Of a stretch of 8,711 bases of DNA, positions 7,816 to 8,711 are shown piece after piece. The notes under the pieces were generated by a model. It was not told the origin of the DNA, did not search any database, and was given only the letters and a program-made list of their open reading frames with translations. Made by a program: the position numbers and the translations under genes. The DNA comes from Halodesulfurarchaeum sp. (GTDB taxonomy: Archaea; Halobacteriota; Halobacteria; Halobacteriales; Halobacteriaceae). The stretch's first letter is position 1, and each line of letters opens with the position of its first letter. The stretch lies in the NCBI GenBank assembly GCA_018334775.1, contig JAGXLJ010000034.1, positions 1-8,711 on the forward strand. The letters are read 5' to 3'.

Positions 7816-7820
7816 GGAGG
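7814..7820 (+). promoter_or_regulatory. Shine-Dalgarno sequence deciding the start of the second membrane gene
   Basis: GAGGAGG, complementary to the CCUCC end of 16S rRNA, lies 6 bp upstream of the ATG at 7827. It supports that start over an in-frame GTG at 7812, which would overlap the upstream stop as GTGA. The motif falls at the very end of the upstream gene, which fits translational coupling. Confidence 0.7.
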
Positions 7821-7826
7821 GCCACA

Positions 7827-8216
7827 ATGAACGGAAAATCGCTGCTTCTCACATTAAGCGTCGGGCTCACAACGTTCCTCCTGGTCGGTGGCGCGGTGAC
7901 GGCCATCTTCGAGCAGTGGGTCGAGTTTTCGGTGTTCATCGGGATTTCAGTTGGCTTACTGGCTGCTGCCGTGGCTGGGGGCGGCGTTGCAGTCGGGCTG
8001 TCTGAGGAGGCTTCGAACAAAAAGTGGATCGCCAGAATCGTCGCCGGATTCAGCCTCGGGTTTCTGCTATCCCTGGCTGTGCTCCTCCTCCTCTGGAACA
8101 GTGGTATCACAGTCTCCCTTGGGATTTCGATCGCTGTCGGGCTGGTAGCTGCGGTACTCGTTGACTGGGTCCAGCCGTCAAGTCCGGCTGGGAACAAACT
8201 GAGCCCGACTGGATGA
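7827..8216 (+). CDS. Four-helix integral membrane protein of unknown function
   Basis: I cannot assign a family to this 129-residue protein. It consists almost entirely of four hydrophobic helices, at about 5-28, 33-58, 67-90 and 94-114. They are arranged as two pairs joined by a short charged loop (SEEASNKKW, about 59-67), with a polar tail of about 15 residues. Helices 2 and 4 are rich in Gly, Ala and Val and share a similar opening (IGISVGLLAAAV and LGISIAVGLVAAV), which hints at an internal duplication of a two-helix unit. The loop with two lysines is probably cytoplasmic, which would place both termini outside or both inside depending on pairing. I chose the ATG at 7827 because of the GAGGAGG before it; a GTG at 7812 would add five residues. 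It is coupled to the preceding single-pass protein. No catalytic or transport motif is visible. Confidence 0.75.
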   Translation: MNGKSLLLTLSVGLTTFLLVGGAVTAIFEQWVEFSVFIGISVGLLAAAVAGGGVAVGLSEEASNKKWIARIVAGFSLGFLLSLAVLLLLWNSGITVSLGISIAVGLVAAVLVDWVQPSSPAGNKLSPTG

Positions 8217-8329
8217 GGGCCCGATTCCGGAAATTCAGTCAGTACAACCTTCTCGCCGGTCGGTCTGGATCGCCATTCCGATGGCCCTCCTTGTGGCTTC
8301 CCATTTTCGGCTGGTTCCGTCGCGTGTGA
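8217..8329. other. Convergent intergenic gap
   Basis: These 113 bp separate the 3' ends of the membrane pair and the reverse-strand helicase. Only a short T run (in CCATTTTCGG, about 8301-8310) could help termination on the plus strand. I see no gene, RNA or repeat here. Confidence 0.5.
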
Positions 8330-8711
8330 TCAGGGACCGCGAGCCCATTCGAGCATTCGTGCATAGCGGTCTCGGCTCTTCAGCGCAACAGGGTCTCCAA
8401 TCAGCACGAGTGCCTTCTTCGCTCGCGTGAGCGCGACGTTCATCCGACGTTCGTCCTCGAACAGGGGCCCATCCAAACTCCCCGAAGCGACAAATGAAAC
8501 GAGTAGAATCTCTGTACTCGAGCCCTGAAACCGATCGACGGTGTCGACGGTGACACCCTCCGGGACCAACGGTTCGATGGTCGAGACCTGTGCCCTGAAC
8601 GGGGCGATCACCCCAAGGTCAGCGGCGTTCGCTCCAGCGTCCAGATACGAAGCCACAATGTCGGCAACTCGGTTGGCCTCCACCTCGTCAGTATGATCGG
8701 CACTCGTCCCC
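8330..8711 (-). CDS. UPF1/DNA2-like superfamily 1 helicase, C-terminal fragment
   Basis: The reverse-strand frame is open from the window edge to the TGA at 8332-8330, giving 126 residues of the C-terminal end of a larger protein. It is the second RecA-like domain of a UPF1-like (DNA2/NAM7 type) helicase. The motifs appear in order. VIAPFRAQVSTI corresponds to motif IV. TVDRFQGSSTEILLVSF is motif V, with the Gln-Gly pair contacting ATP and nucleic acid. MNVALTRAKKALVLIGD is motif VI with the arginine finger in LTRAK. The C-terminal tail is short, ending soon after the motif VI strand. The ATPase Walker motifs and any N-terminal Cas4-like nuclease domain would lie to the right of the window, so it cannot be decided whether this is a true Dna2 orthologue. 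A GTG at 8683 is only an internal codon, because the motif layout requires far more upstream sequence. Confidence 0.88.
   Translation of the reverse strand, partial: GTSADHTDEVEANRVADIVASYLDAGANAADLGVIAPFRAQVSTIEPLVPEGVTVDTVDRFQGSSTEILLVSFVASGSLDGPLFEDERRMNVALTRAKKALVLIGDPVALKSRDRYARMLEWARGP

Noticed and set aside
7812..7826. GTG at 7812 as start of the four-helix protein (GTGA overlap with the upstream stop)
   Set aside because: The GAGGAGG at 7814-7820 lies inside that reading and is ideally placed for the ATG at 7827, so the ATG is preferred.
7310..8197. 295-codon open frame on the minus strand opposite the membrane gene pair
   Set aside because: It runs antisense to two genes with clear start signals and transmembrane segments. 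Its translation is rich in Ser, Arg and Pro with no domain pattern, typical of an antisense frame in GC-rich DNA.
1..8711. Signs of a mobile element, defence island, CRISPR array or prophage
   Set aside because: No transposase, integrase, terminal repeats, direct-repeat array or tRNA attachment site was seen. The Lhr and UPF1-like helicases are common chromosomal genes in haloarchaea and have no nuclease or methylase neighbours in the window.

Overview
The window reads as chromosomal DNA of a halophilic archaeon (Halobacteria). The GC content is high, proteins are rich in Asp and Glu with few Lys, and the recognisable genes are of archaeal type: Pelota, an archaeal-length NFACT protein, Lhr and the GNAT end of archaeal Elp3. 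One start has a TATA-like box about 26 nt upstream, as expected for a leaderless mRNA, and another has a GGAGG ribosome-binding site. The genus cannot be fixed from the sequence.

Layout. (1) 1-261 (+): C-terminal end of a gene entering from the left, the acetyltransferase domain of the tRNA-wobble modification enzyme Elp3. (2) 427-2544 (+): NFACT-family protein (RqcH/Rqc2/NEMF homologue), followed after 41 bp by 2586-3650 (+), Pelota. Together they look like a ribosome-rescue and ribosome-associated quality-control pair. (3) 3643-4386 (-): an RNase Z-like metallo-beta-lactamase-fold hydrolase that meets Pelota tail to tail with an 8-bp overlap. (4) 4565-7255 (+): a complete Lhr-type superfamily 2 helicase, divergent from the hydrolase. 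(5) 7483-8216 (+): two small unknown membrane proteins, tightly coupled. (6) 8330-8711 (-): the C-terminal end of a UPF1/DNA2-like superfamily 1 helicase whose N-terminal part lies beyond the right edge.

How the genes fit together. Elp3 (tRNA modification), NFACT (60S/50S-nascent chain quality control) and Pelota (stalled-ribosome splitting) form a translation-fidelity block. By family knowledge, Pelota acts first by opening stalled ribosomes with ABCE1. NFACT then acts on the released large subunit that still carries peptidyl-tRNA. The MBL hydrolase and Lhr may belong to RNA or DNA metabolism, but nothing in the sequence ties them to that block. The two membrane proteins have no recognised function.

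I see no tRNA, rRNA, CRISPR array, insertion sequence, integrase or attachment site. No gene-free stretch exceeds 300 bp; the longest is 7256-7482 (227 bp). The content looks like conserved chromosomal core plus one small lineage-type membrane gene pair, not a mobile island. No clearly new multi-gene system is visible; the best leads are the NFACT-Pelota pairing, a dyad in the NFACT leader and the unknown membrane pair.
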